Counted from the first letter of the stretch, positions 1 to 9,194 are shown. The stretch: 64,000 nt of DNA from 66-474 sp040388785 (GCA_040388785.1 JAZKBD010000011.1:75821-139820), one strand, 5' to 3'. Program-made: numbers and translations. The notes: a model not told the origin generated them from the letters alone.

Positions 1-496
1 CAACCGCCTGATCGCCGGGCTTTCGCTGGGTACGCTGGTGGTGGAAGCGGGTTTGCAATCGGGCTCGCTGATCACCGCGCGGCTGGCGGCGGAAGCAGGT
101 CGCGAGGTGTTCGCGTTGCCGGGCTCCATCCACAATCCATTGGCCAAGGGCTGCCATCGCCTGATCCGGGATGGCGCGCGACTGGTCGAAACGGCCGCCG
201 AGGTGATCGAAGCCCTGGCGCCGGCCGCGCAGGCCCAGGGTGCCGGGTTGCGCGCGCGCCTGGAAGCCGACGGGGAGGAGGCAGATCCAGGTTCCGATGC
301 CAGAACGCAAGATCCTGATTACGTGAAACTTCTTACCACATTGGGGGATGTCCCGGCCTCGCTGGACGAACTTGCCGATCGTACCGGGCTGACGCCCGCG
401 GCGCTGTCCTCGATGCTGCTATTGCTGGAGCTGGAAGGGGTGGTCGCGCCGTCCGTGAACGGCCGCTGGCAGCGCATCGTCACCGGCAAAGCTTGA
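1..496 (+). CDS. dprA: DNA processing protein DprA (C-terminal part, 5' end outside window)
   Basis: The frame is open from the first base, so the start lies left of the window. The visible residues carry the end of the DprA Rossmann-like domain (SGSLITARLAAEAGREVFALPG and HNPLAKGCHRLIRDGARLV, both typical of DprA). A linker and a C-terminal winged-helix segment of about 60 residues follow. In the family, DprA binds incoming single-stranded DNA and loads RecA during natural transformation. The stop is 71 bases before topA, an order common in Xanthomonadales. The identity is clear; the missing N-terminal half cannot be judged. Confidence 0.93.
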   Translation, partial: NRLIAGLSLGTLVVEAGLQSGSLITARLAAEAGREVFALPGSIHNPLAKGCHRLIRDGARLVETAAEVIEALAPAAQAQGAGLRARLEADGEEADPGSDARTQDPDYVKLLTTLGDVPASLDELADRTGLTPAALSSMLLLLELEGVVAPSVNGRWQRIVTGKA

Positions 497-567
497 CACG
501 CCTACCCCGCGCATGTGTTCACTATATACAGGGGCGGACCCAAGCCGCCCACGGATAACGTCCAGAC

Positions 568-3084
568 ATGGCCAAGAACCTGCTCATCGTCGAGTCGCCC
601 GCCAAGGCCAAGACGATCAACAAATACCTCGGCGACGATTTCAAGGTGCTGGCGTCGTACGGTCACGTCCGCGACCTGGTGCCGAAGGAAGGCGCGGTCG
701 ATCCCGACCACGACTTCAGGATGGACTACGCGCTGATCGACAAGAACATCAAGCACGTGGATGAGATCGCCAAGGCGGCCAAGGTCGCCGAGTCGATCTA
801 TCTGGCCACCGACCTGGATCGCGAAGGCGAGGCGATCAGCTGGCACATCAGCGAGATCCTGAAAGAACGCGGGTTGCTGAAGGACAAGGAAACCCACCGC
901 GTGGTGTTTTCCGAAATCACGCCGCGCGCCATCAAGGAAGCCGTTGCGCATCCGCGCAAACTGTCGCACGACATGGTCGACGCCCAGCAGGCGCGCCGCG
1001 CGCTGGATTACCTGGTCGGCTTCAACCTGTCGCCGGTGCTGTGGCGCAAGGTCCAGCGCGGGTTGTCGGCCGGGCGCGTGCAGTCGCCGGCGTTGCGGAT
1101 GATCGTCGAGCGCGAGGAAGAGATCGAAGCTTTCGTGCCGCGCGAATACTGGTCGGTCGAGGCGAAGCTCGCGCACAAGGACGGCGAATTCACGGCGCGG
1201 CTGGTGAAGCTCGGCGGCAAGAAATTCGAGCAGTTCGATCTCACCAACGCCAGCGACGCCCACGCGGCGCGCGACTCGCTGTTGAAAGCCGCGGGCGGGA
1301 AACTCGTCGTCGGCGATATCCAGTCGAAACAGCGCCAGCGTCGTCCCGCGGCGCCGTTCACCACGTCCACGCTGCAGCAGGAAGCCGCGCGCAAGCTTGG
1401 CATGGCGACCTCGCGCACCATGCGCATCGCGCAGGGCCTGTACGAAGGTGTCAGCCTGGGCGGCGAGGGCAATGTCGGCCTGATCACCTACATGCGTACC
1501 GACTCGACGCATCTTTCCGGCGAAGCGATCGGCGAGTTGCGCCAGACCATCGAGCGCGAGTTCGGCAAGCAGGGCCTGCCCGAGCACGCGATGGTCTACA
1601 AGACCAAGTCCAAGAATGCGCAGGAAGCGCACGAGGCGATCCGTCCGACTTCCGCGTTGCGCACGCCGAAATCCGTCGCGGCGTATCTCGCGCCCGACCA
1701 GTTGAAGCTGTACGAGCTGGTCTGGAAACGCGCGGTGGCCTGCCAGATGAAGCCGGCGACGCTCAACACGGTGTCGGTGGAGTTTCCCTGCGGCCATGAC
1801 GCCGGCTTCCGCGCCACCGGTACCACGGTGGTCGATCCGGGTTTCCTCGCGGTCTACGAAGAAGGCCGCGACGCCAAATCGGACGAAGACGAGGAGGCGC
1901 GCAAGCTGCCCGCGCTGGACAAAGGCGAAGCCGTGCCGCTCACCGACATCGCGACCGACCAGCACTTCACCGAGCCGCCGCCGCGTTATTCCGAAGCCTC
2001 GCTGGTCAAGACGCTGGAGGAATACGGCATCGGCCGGCCATCGACGTACGCCAGCATCATCCAGACGCTGCTGTCGCGCGAATACGTGATCCTCGATTCG
2101 CGCCGCTTCAAGCCGACCGACGTGGGCCGCGCGGTCGCCAAGTTCCTCACCGCGCACTTCACGCAGTACGTCGACTACGACTTCACCGCGAAACTCGAGG
2201 ACGAACTCGATGCCGTCAGCCGCGGCGAGGAGGAATGGCGTCCGCTGATGGCCGGGTTCTGGAAACCGTTCAAGGCGCTGGTGGACGACAAGATGGAATC
2301 GGTCGATCGCAGCGAGGCAACCGGCGCGCGCCTGCTCGGCGACGATCCCAAGACCGGCAAGCCCGTCTCGGTGCGGCTCGGCCGCTACGGGCCATACGCC
2401 GCGCTCGGCGACAAGGACAAGGACGACGAGAAACTGAAATTCGCATCGCTCTTGCCCGGCCAGAGCATGCACACCATCACGCTGGAAGAGGCGCTGGAAC
2501 TTTTCAAGCTGCCGCGCCACCTCGGTGCGGATGGCGATGGCGAGGAGATTTCCGCCGGCATGGGCCGCTTCGGTCCATTCGTGAAAAAGGGCGAGCTGTA
2601 CGCCTCGATCAAGGACGGCGAGAGCGCCTACACCATCACGCTGGAACGCGCGAAGGAATTGATTCGCGAGAAGCAGGAATTGATCGCCAATCGCGTGATC
2701 GCCGATTTCGGCGACGGCATCGAGGTGTTGAACGGTCGCTACGGCCCTTACATCACGGATGGCGAGAAGAACGCGAAGATTCCCAAGGATCGCGACCCCA
2801 AATCGCTGACGCACGCCGAATGCAAGGCGCTGATCGAAGCGGCGCCGGTGCGGCGCGGGCGCGGCGCGTTCAAGAAAGCGGCGGCGAAGAAAACCGCGGA
2901 GAAGCAAGCGCCCGCGAAAAAAGCCACTGCAAAAAAGGCCATGGCAAAAAAGGCCGCGAAGAAATCCGCGACCAGGAAATCCGCCGCGAAAAAAGCCGCA
3001 GCGAGGAAAACCGCGGCAAAGAAAAAGGCGAGCGCAAAAACAGCCACGCCAGCCGAACCGGACACGCCGCCCTTCGACGTCTGA
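568..3084 (+). CDS. topA: DNA topoisomerase I
   Basis: Type IA topoisomerase of 838 residues that relaxes negative supercoils. The Toprim domain is N-terminal (IVESPAKAKTI near residue 8; acidic DLDREGE at 82-88). The catalytic tyrosine is Tyr308 in TYMRTDSTHLS, and the clamp motif GLSAGRVQSP is intact. Residues from about 590 carry three Toprim-C type repeats (GRYGPYA, GRFGPFV, GRYGPYI) instead of the tetracysteine zinc fingers of Escherichia coli TopA. The last 70 or so residues (about 766-838) are a nearly pure Lys/Ala tail that probably binds DNA non-specifically. The start ATG gives the expected MAKNLLIVESPAKA. A TTGACA at 493-498 and TATATA at 523-528 lie upstream, but their 24-base spacing is too long for a standard promoter. 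Confidence 0.98.
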   Translation: MAKNLLIVESPAKAKTINKYLGDDFKVLASYGHVRDLVPKEGAVDPDHDFRMDYALIDKNIKHVDEIAKAAKVAESIYLATDLDREGEAISWHISEILKERGLLKDKETHRVVFSEITPRAIKEAVAHPRKLSHDMVDAQQARRALDYLVGFNLSPVLWRKVQRGLSAGRVQSPALRMIVEREEEIEAFVPREYWSVEAKLAHKDGEFTARLVKLGGKKFEQFDLTNASDAHAARDSLLKAAGGKLVVGDIQSKQRQRRPAAPFTTSTLQQEAARKLGMATSRTMRIAQGLYEGVSLGGEGNVGLITYMRTDSTHLSGEAIGELRQTIEREFGKQGLPEHAMVYKTKSKNAQEAHEAIRPTSALRTPKSVAAYLAPDQLKLYELVWKRAVACQMKPATLNTVSVEFPCGHDAGFRATGTTVVDPGFLAVYEEGRDAKSDEDEEARKLPALDKGEAVPLTDIATDQHFTEPPPRYSEASLVKTLEEYGIGRPSTYASIIQTLLSREYVILDSRRFKPTDVGRAVAKFLTAHFTQYVDYDFTAKLEDELDAVSRGEEEWRPLMAGFWKPFKALVDDKMESVDRSEATGARLLGDDPKTGKPVSVRLGRYGPYAALGDKDKDDEKLKFASLLPGQSMHTITLEEALELFKLPRHLGADGDGEEISAGMGRFGPFVKKGELYASIKDGESAYTITLERAKELIREKQELIANRVIADFGDGIEVLNGRYGPYITDGEKNAKIPKDRDPKSLTHAECKALIEAAPVRRGRGAFKKAAAKKTAEKQAPAKKATAKKAMAKKAAKKSATRKSAAKKAAARKTAAKKKASAKTATPAEPDTPPFDV

Positions 3085-3092
3085 GCTTTTCT

Positions 3093-3217
3093 CCCTCTCC
3101 CCAAGCGGTTTCATCGCTTGGGGGAGAGGGTCGGGGTGAGGGGGCCTTGTGCAAGTTGCGCCCAAGCCCCCTCACCCTACCCTCTCCCCCGACAAGGAGC
3201 CGGTCGGGGGAGAGGGT
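3093..3217. repeat. Composite REP/REPIN-like element, family A copy 1
   Basis: Two hairpins lie in the gap between topA and tsaC. The first (3093-3130) pairs CTCTCCCCAAGCG with CGCTTGGGGGAGAG and is followed by GGGGTGAGGGGG. The second is inverted: it begins CCCCCTCACCC (about 3169-3179) and ends in a CTCTCCCCCGAC/GTCGGGGGAGAG hairpin. The layout hairpin, GGGGTGAGGGGG, short spacer, CCCCCTCACCC, hairpin recurs at 25488-25708 and 40400-40573. This matches paired inverted REP sequences, which in other bacteria are mobilised by RAYT transposases. No such gene is in this window. Confidence 0.8.
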
Positions 3218-3242
3218 TTAATGCAAGCTGCCCGAGTGAACG

Positions 3243-3806
3243 ATGCTGTATTTCAATTCCGATCAAATCGAAGCCGCCGCTGCACTGCTGCGCAGCGGTG
3301 GCGTGCTCGCGTATCCCACCGAAGGCGTGTACGGAGTCGGTTGCGACCCCGACGACCGCGCGGCTTTCGAAAAGATCTTCGCGATGAAGCGACGCGCACC
3401 CGAGCAGGGCGTGTTGCTGATCGCCGCCGACATCGCGCAAGTGCGGGATTGGGTCGGCGACGCGCCCGAATCGGCGTGGCAACGCGCGCGCGCGGCGTGG
3501 CCCGGTGCGCACACCTTCATCTTCCCGCGCTCGCCGCGCGTGCCGGAATGGATTGCGGGCGGACATGCGGGCGTCGCGCTGCGCGTCACCGCGCATGCGC
3601 CAGCGGTCGCGCTGTGCCGCGCCTTCGGGGGCCCGATCGTTTCCACCAGCGCCAACCGCCACGGCGAGCCGCCCGCGCGCAACGCCGCCGACGTCCATGC
3701 GATCTTCGGCGACGAGCCCGACGGCGTGCTGGACGCGCCGCTGGGCGGCCTCGACAAGCCCACGCCGATCACCGACGCGGTGACCGGCGCTATCATCCGC
3801 ACCTGA
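3243..3806 (+). CDS. tsaC: Threonylcarbamoyl-AMP synthase TsaC (Sua5/YrdC family)
   Basis: Protein of 187 residues, the length of single-domain TsaC/YrdC. It makes threonylcarbamoyl-AMP from threonine, bicarbonate and ATP, the first step of t6A37 modification of ANN-decoding tRNAs. Visible family features are the N-terminal GGVLAYPTEGVYGVGC segment, the KRR that follows it (residues about 43-45), and STSANRHGEPP near residue 138. It lies downstream of topA after a REP element. The Sua5 C-terminal domain is absent, as expected for TsaC. Confidence 0.95.
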   Translation: MLYFNSDQIEAAAALLRSGGVLAYPTEGVYGVGCDPDDRAAFEKIFAMKRRAPEQGVLLIAADIAQVRDWVGDAPESAWQRARAAWPGAHTFIFPRSPRVPEWIAGGHAGVALRVTAHAPAVALCRAFGGPIVSTSANRHGEPPARNAADVHAIFGDEPDGVLDAPLGGLDKPTPITDAVTGAIIRT

Positions 3807-3824
3807 GGAACTGGGGAGTTTCCT

Positions 3825-5183
3825 GTGTCGAGCGTTCATCCAACACCGCAAAGCCTGGTGACCGGGCCGTCGCGGCCCTTGCTCGCGGATGCAGCGCCTG
3901 AACGCGTGGTCGCCTGGCGCGGCGGCCGGCCCGTCGCGGTCGGCGAGTTCCTTGCCGACGTCACGCAATTGGCCGCGCGCCTGCCCACCGCGCAGGCGGC
4001 CGTGAATCTGTGCGAGGACCGCTACGCGTTCCTGGTGGCGTTCGCGGCGTTGCTGGTGCGCGGACAAACCAACCTGCTGCCGCCCTCGCGCGCGGCGCAC
4101 GCGATCGACGAAACACTCGCGGCGCACCCGGACAGCTACACGCTGGGCGACGCGGCGCTCGATCCGGTTCCGCCGCACTATTTTCGCTTCGACCTCGCGC
4201 ACGATGCGGCCGAGGTGCCGCGTTCGATGCTGATCGCCGGCGACGCCCTGGCCGCCGTGGGTTACACCTCCGGTTCGACCGGCGTCCCGCGCGCGAATCC
4301 CAAGCGCTGGGACAAGCTGGCGATTTCCACCGCACACAACGATGCGCTGCTGCGCACGCTGGCGGGTGGCGATTACCACGTGGTCGCGACGGTGCCGCCG
4401 CAGCACATGTACGGACTGGAATTTTCCGTGCTGCTGCCCTTGTCCGGCCGTGCATCGGTTTGCGCAAGCAAGCCGTTTTTTGCGGCCGACATCGAGGCTT
4501 CGCTGCAACAGCTGCCCGAGCCCCGCATTCTCGTGACCACGCCGGTGCATCTGCGCGCGCTGCTGGATTCCGGGCAGCCCCTGCCGCGCCTCGCGGGCAT
4601 CGTCTCCGCCACCGCGCCGCTTTCGCGCGATCTCGCACTCGAAACCGAGGCGCGCTACGGTGCGCCGCTGCAGGAAGTGTTCGGCTCCACCGAAACCTGC
4701 GTGATTGCGCATCGCCGCACGGCGGATGCGGATGCCTGGACGCCTTACGCGGACGTGACTCTGCATCCGCAACCGGACGGCACGCGCGTCGAGGCGCCGC
4801 AGTTGGCGCAGCCGGTGGTGCTGGCCGACCTCGTCGAAACCCTGGACGACGGCCGTTTCCGCCTGCGCGGGCGCAACACCGACCTGCTGGAAATCGCCGG
4901 CAAACGCGCGTCGCTGGGCGACCTGACGCACAAGCTGCTGATGGTGCCCGGCGTGCGCGATGGCGTGGTGTTCCAACTGGACGAAACCGATGCGATGGGC
5001 GTGCGCCGCATCGCCGCGCTGGTGGTCGCGCCGGGACTCGACGCCGGCGCCATCCTCGAGGCGCTGCGGCACGACATCGATCCGGTGTTCCTGCCGCGTC
5101 CCCTGAAACTGGTCGATGCGCTGCCGCGCAGCGAAACCGGCAAGCTGCCGCGCACGGCCTTGCTTGCGGCATTGGCCGGTTAA
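3825..5183 (+). CDS. AMP-binding acyl/aryl-CoA synthetase-like ligase
   Basis: ANL-superfamily adenylate-forming enzyme of 452 residues, shorter than typical acyl-CoA synthetases (about 500-550). The ATP-binding loop YTSGSTGVPR starts near residue 147. An A5-like EVFGSTET, an A8-like RNTDLLEIAGKR and the A10 lysine (Lys440 in PRSETGKLPR) are all present, so it should be active. The compact form resembles the AMP-ligases of aryl-polyene/xanthomonadin clusters. No acyl carrier protein, ketosynthase or dehydratase gene is nearby, so the substrate is unknown. It starts 18 bases after tsaC and ends 33 bases before purD, so co-transcription is plausible. Confidence 0.8.
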   Translation: MSSVHPTPQSLVTGPSRPLLADAAPERVVAWRGGRPVAVGEFLADVTQLAARLPTAQAAVNLCEDRYAFLVAFAALLVRGQTNLLPPSRAAHAIDETLAAHPDSYTLGDAALDPVPPHYFRFDLAHDAAEVPRSMLIAGDALAAVGYTSGSTGVPRANPKRWDKLAISTAHNDALLRTLAGGDYHVVATVPPQHMYGLEFSVLLPLSGRASVCASKPFFAADIEASLQQLPEPRILVTTPVHLRALLDSGQPLPRLAGIVSATAPLSRDLALETEARYGAPLQEVFGSTETCVIAHRRTADADAWTPYADVTLHPQPDGTRVEAPQLAQPVVLADLVETLDDGRFRLRGRNTDLLEIAGKRASLGDLTHKLLMVPGVRDGVVFQLDETDAMGVRRIAALVVAPGLDAGAILEALRHDIDPVFLPRPLKLVDALPRSETGKLPRTALLAALAG

Positions 5184-5216
5184 AATGCGCGGCTCAATCG
5201 CTGCGCGATGGCTTGC

Positions 5217-6503
5217 ATGAAAATCCTGGTGATCGGCTCCGGCGGCCGCGAGCATGCGCTGGCCTGGAAACTCGCGCAGTCGCCGCGCGTCGACGAAGTG
5301 ATCGTTGCGCCGGGCAACGCGGGCACCGCGCGCGAACCGCGCGTGCGCAACGCCGATGTTGCCGCGACCGATCTCAAAGGCTTGCTGCAACTCGCGCGCG
5401 GCGAAGGCGTCGCGTTCACCGTGGTCGGTCCCGAAGCGCCGCTGGTCGTGGGCGTGGTGGACAAGTTTCGCGCGGCGGGTTTGCGCATCTTTGGCCCGAC
5501 GGCGACGGCGGCTCAGCTCGAAGGTTCCAAATCCTTCACCAAGGATTTCCTCGCGCGCCACCACATTCCCACCGCACATTACGCGGTGTTCACCGCGCTG
5601 CAACCCGCGCTCGATTACGTCCATGCGCATGGGGCGCCGATCGTCATCAAGGCCGACGGTCTCGCGGCCGGCAAGGGGGTGGTGGTGGCGATGACGCTGG
5701 CCGAAGCCGAACACGCGCTCACCGACATGCTGGGCGCGCATGCATTCGGCGATGCGTCCGCGCGCGTGGTGATCGAGGAATTCCTCGCCGGCGAGGAAGC
5801 CAGCTACATCGTGATGGCCGACGGCACGCACTACCTGCCGATGGCCTCCAGCCAGGATCACAAGCGCGTCGGCGAGGGCGACACCGGCCCCAACACCGGC
5901 GGTATGGGCGCGTATTCGCCCGCGCCAGTTGTTACAGCGGAGGTCGAACGCCGCATTTGCGAAGAGGTCATCGAGCCGACGTTGCGCGGCATGGCGGCCG
6001 AAGGCGCGCCGTTCACCGGGTTCCTCTACGCCGGCTTGATGATCGACAAGACCGGCGCGTCGAAGGTCATCGAATTCAACGTGCGCTTCGGCGATCCCGA
6101 AACGCAGCCGATCATGCAGCGCCTGCGCTCGGATTTTGTTGAATTGATCGAAGCGGCGCTCGACGAAAAACTCGATCGCGCCGAAGCCGATTGGGATCCG
6201 CGCCCGTCACTCGGCGTGGTAATCGCAGCGCAAGGCTATCCCGGCAAAGTGAAAACCGGCGACGCCATTTTCGGGCTGGACGCCGACTTCGGTGCCGAGG
6301 TGAAAGTGTTCCAAGCCGGAACGAAGCTCGATGCGGATGGAACGACGGTCACCACCGGCGGCCGCGTGCTGTGCGTATGCGCGTTGGGCGATGACCTGGC
6401 TCAGGCACGCGATCGCGCCTACGTCGCCGTCGAACGCATCCGGTTCAACGGTGCATTCTTCCGGCGCGACATCGGGCATCGCGCGCTGGCACGGCGCGGC
6501 TGA
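5217..6503 (+). CDS. purD: Phosphoribosylamine-glycine ligase
   Basis: GAR synthetase of about 428 residues, the usual length. It joins 5-phosphoribosylamine and glycine using ATP in de novo purine synthesis. The N-terminus MKILVIGSGGREHALAWKLA is diagnostic. The ATP-grasp core shows IKADGLAAGKGVVVA, the family signature GDTGPNTGGMGAYSPAP, and metal/ATP-binding FNVRFGDPETQ. An in-frame ATG at 5208 would add three residues (MAC); 5217 fits family alignments better, and neither has a clear Shine-Dalgarno. purH is not adjacent. Confidence 0.97.
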   Translation: MKILVIGSGGREHALAWKLAQSPRVDEVIVAPGNAGTAREPRVRNADVAATDLKGLLQLARGEGVAFTVVGPEAPLVVGVVDKFRAAGLRIFGPTATAAQLEGSKSFTKDFLARHHIPTAHYAVFTALQPALDYVHAHGAPIVIKADGLAAGKGVVVAMTLAEAEHALTDMLGAHAFGDASARVVIEEFLAGEEASYIVMADGTHYLPMASSQDHKRVGEGDTGPNTGGMGAYSPAPVVTAEVERRICEEVIEPTLRGMAAEGAPFTGFLYAGLMIDKTGASKVIEFNVRFGDPETQPIMQRLRSDFVELIEAALDEKLDRAEADWDPRPSLGVVIAAQGYPGKVKTGDAIFGLDADFGAEVKVFQAGTKLDADGTTVTTGGRVLCVCALGDDLAQARDRAYVAVERIRFNGAFFRRDIGHRALARRG

Positions 6504-6600
6504 TTCGACGCCGTTTGCGGGACGGGGGAACCCTCACTTGCCGCCGCCATTCGCGCGGCATGACACGGGCTTGCTAGGCTTACGTCGCCAAGGGAGCCGC

Positions 6601-8469
6601 ATGAACCAGTTCCGTCTGCTCGCCAAGCGCCGTTTTGCGCCGTTCTTCGCGGTGCAGTCGCTGGCGGCGTTCAACGACAACGCCTTCCGCAACGCGACGA
6701 TCGTGCTGGTCGGCTTCCAATTGGGATTGTCGACCAGCCAGATCGGCTTTTACTCGAACCTCGCGCCGGCGTTGTTCATCCTACCGTTCTTCCTGTTCTC
6801 GGCCAGCGCGGGGCAGCTTGCCGAAAAATACGAGAAGCACACGCTGATCCGCTGGATCAAGGTGTTCGAAATCGTCGCGATGGGCATCGCGGCGTGGGGT
6901 TTTTACGCGCGCAGCCCGACGCTGCTGTTCGTGGTGCTGTTCCTGATGGGCTTGCACTCGACGGTGTTCGGGCCGATCAAGTACGCGATCCTGCCGCAGG
7001 TGCTCGAACGCGGCGAACTGGTGGGCGGCAACGCGCTGGTGGAAACCGGCACGTCGATCGCGATCCTGGTCGGCATGATCGTGGGCGGCGCGGCGATGGT
7101 CTCGCACTTCGGCTGGATGGCGGCGGCCGCGCTCGTCATCGGCGTCGCGGTGCTTGGACTCATCGCCAGTCTTGCGATTCCGCGTGTGGCGGCCGCGGCG
7201 CCGGCGCTGAAGTTCAACTGGAACTTCATCGTCGAAAGCGGACGTGTGTTGAAGCTCGCGGCGAAGCAGCGCGCGGTGTTCAATGCCATCCTGGGCATTT
7301 CGTGGTTCTGGTTCTTCGGCGGCGTGGTGACCGCGCAGTTGCCGAATTACACACGGCTGTATCTCGGCGGCGGCGCCAGCGTGGAAATCCTGGTGCTGGC
7401 GTTGTTCTCGATCGGCGTCGGCATCGGTTCGCTGCTGTGCGAGCGCTTGTCGGGGCACAAGGTCGAAATCGGATTGGTGCCGCTGGGCGCATTCGGCATG
7501 ACCTTGTTCGGCATCCTGCTGTACTTCGCGCGCCATGCCGCGCCGCCGTACAGCGGCATCGACTGGCTGGCGTTTCTCGGCACGGCCGGCAACGGCTGGA
7601 TCGCGCTGGACTTGATGCTGCTCGGTCTGTTCGCGGGCTTCTTCATCGTGCCGCTGTTCGCGCTGGTGCAAAGCCGCACGCCGCGCGGCGAGCTGTCGCG
7701 CGTGATCGCGGGCAACAACATCATCAACGCCGTGTTCCTGGTGGTCGCGGCGATCTTCGCCTTCGGAATGCTGGCGGCCGGATTGACGATTCCGCAGTTG
7801 TTCCTCGTCACCGCGCTGCTCAACGCGGCGGTGACGCTGTGGATCTTCTTGCTGGTGCCCGAGTTCCTGATGCGCTTCGTGGACTGGCTGCTGATCAGCG
7901 TCTTGTATCGCGTGCGGACGGATGGGCTGGAACGGATTCCCGACGAAGGCCCGGCGCTTCTGGTCTGCAACCATGTCAGTTTCATGGACGCGTTGATCAT
8001 CATGGGCAGCGTGCGGCGGCCGGTGCGCTTCGTGATGTATTACAAGATCTTCAAGGTGCCGGTGTTGCGTTTCGTGTTCCGTGCCGCCAAGGCCATTCCG
8101 ATCGCGGGCGGCAAGGAGAACCCCGAATTGATGGCCCGCGCGTTCGATGCCGTCGACGCCGCACTGGCCGACGGTGAACTCGTGTGCATCTTTCCCGAAG
8201 GCGGATTGACGCTTGACGGCGAGATCGCGCCGTTCCGGCCCGGTGTCGAGAAGATCCTCGCGCGGCGGCCGATGCCGGTGATCCCGATGGCGCTGCGCGG
8301 ATTGTGGCGCAGCATGTGGAGCCGGCGCGATTCGAAGCTCGGTCGCGCACGCTTGCCGCGGCGGTTTCGTGCGCACGTCGAATTGTCGATCGGTGCGCCG
8401 ATGGAAGCATCGAGCAACGCCGAAGCGATGGAAGCGGCGGTGCGCGCATTGCGCGGCAGCGAAGCCTGA
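6601..8469 (+). CDS. LplT-like MFS transporter fused to PlsC-type acyltransferase
   Basis: Protein of 622 residues. Residues 1 to about 415 are a hydrophobic MFS transporter of the lysophospholipid transporter (LplT) type (AFNDNAFRN near the N-terminus, about 12 membrane segments). Residues from about 430 form a PlsC-like glycerolipid acyltransferase with the NHVSFMD (His458/Asp463) and FPEGG (from 531) motifs. In enterobacteria LplT flips lysophosphatidylethanolamine inward and the separate Aas protein reacylates it. This chain joins the flippase to the acyltransferase but lacks the C-terminal acyl-ACP synthetase part of longer fusions. The start is supported by AAGGGAG just upstream. It probably acts in lysophospholipid salvage at the inner membrane. 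Confidence 0.88.
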   Translation: MNQFRLLAKRRFAPFFAVQSLAAFNDNAFRNATIVLVGFQLGLSTSQIGFYSNLAPALFILPFFLFSASAGQLAEKYEKHTLIRWIKVFEIVAMGIAAWGFYARSPTLLFVVLFLMGLHSTVFGPIKYAILPQVLERGELVGGNALVETGTSIAILVGMIVGGAAMVSHFGWMAAAALVIGVAVLGLIASLAIPRVAAAAPALKFNWNFIVESGRVLKLAAKQRAVFNAILGISWFWFFGGVVTAQLPNYTRLYLGGGASVEILVLALFSIGVGIGSLLCERLSGHKVEIGLVPLGAFGMTLFGILLYFARHAAPPYSGIDWLAFLGTAGNGWIALDLMLLGLFAGFFIVPLFALVQSRTPRGELSRVIAGNNIINAVFLVVAAIFAFGMLAAGLTIPQLFLVTALLNAAVTLWIFLLVPEFLMRFVDWLLISVLYRVRTDGLERIPDEGPALLVCNHVSFMDALIIMGSVRRPVRFVMYYKIFKVPVLRFVFRAAKAIPIAGGKENPELMARAFDAVDAALADGELVCIFPEGGLTLDGEIAPFRPGVEKILARRPMPVIPMALRGLWRSMWSRRDSKLGRARLPRRFRAHVELSIGAPMEASSNAEAMEAAVRALRGSEA

Positions 8470-8538
8470 CGCAGCGGTTTTCCGAAAAGCGGGCCGCGAC
8501 TTTCGCCGCAGCCCGCACGCACTCATCGCTGAAAGTTT

Positions 8539-9012
8539 TTACCGGCGCGTGATGGTGAACGCACCGACATCGATGCCCAGATCGATGCCTTCGCCATGTC
8601 CGGCGAGCGCCAGTGACACGTTGCCCTTGGTCAGCACCTGCGCTTCGGCGGATTTGACCACGCCCGCGTGCGCGCCACCTTGCGCGTAACGACCCAGCAC
8701 GTCGCTGATCCGGTGCACGTCGGTGAACTTGCCCTTGCCGTTGTCGACGTGCCATTTGCCGGCGGTCAAGCCGCCGCCCTTGATGCTGATTTTCACCGGC
8801 ATCGAGCGGCCGTTCTCGCACGTCACGCGGCCCACGCCGTCGGCGTGCTTGTAGATCAGCGACCAGCCGGTCAGCGAGAACGTCAGTTTGCAATCGAGAT
8901 CGGGCGCGCCGCGCTCGCTGACGCTCGAAGGATGGGTTTGCGGTGTTGCGGCCATGCCCGTGGCGGCCATGACAGCCAGCAGGCTGGCGGTGATCAGGGG
9001 AAGCTTCTTCAT
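8539..9012 (-). CDS. Secreted protein of unknown function
   Basis: Protein of 157 residues with a clear Sec signal peptide (MKKLPLITASLLAVMAATGMAA). A soluble, glycine-rich, probably beta-sheet domain follows, containing one possible Cys pair (DLDCKLTF and VTCENG). The start at 9012 is fixed by AAGGAG about 6 bases upstream on the minus strand. It is convergent with the LplT-PlsC fusion and divergent from hemC, so it is probably monocistronic. I do not recognise the family with confidence. The ending (GIDLGIDVGAFTITRR) faintly recalls EipA-type envelope proteins, but that is not enough for a name. Confidence 0.75.
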   Translation of the reverse strand: MKKLPLITASLLAVMAATGMAATPQTHPSSVSERGAPDLDCKLTFSLTGWSLIYKHADGVGRVTCENGRSMPVKISIKGGGLTAGKWHVDNGKGKFTDVHRISDVLGRYAQGGAHAGVVKSAEAQVLTKGNVSLALAGHGEGIDLGIDVGAFTITRR

Positions 9013-9194
9013 GGTGCTCTCCTTCCGCGTGGAAACGTCGCCAGTTTCCCGGGCGAAACTGAACACGGCGCGACAGCGCGCCGGCAACGTTCAGCAAGAT
9101 GAGCTGCAGCCGAACGGACGGTGTTGACGGCAGCGCCAATCACGCATTCGGCGATCGATGCGATACTGCGCGGATCGTTTTGCGAATCCCGAAC

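Noticed and set aside
493..528. TTGACA plus TATATA as a topA promoter
   Set aside because: The 24-base spacing is too long for a sigma-70 promoter. Either box alone may be used, but the pair cannot be supported.
502..3165. 887-residue reading frame antisense to topA
   Set aside because: It mirrors topA codon by codon, is Arg/Gly/His-rich and has no known motif. Long antisense frames are expected at this GC content. The same applies to the 894-residue minus-strand frame at 3177-5861 and the other long frames opposite topA, purD, GH20 and GH2.
3093..3217. Hairpins after topA read only as rho-independent terminators
   Set aside because: No T-run follows, and the same paired arrangement recurs elsewhere, so a dispersed repeat explains them better. 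Termination may be a side effect.
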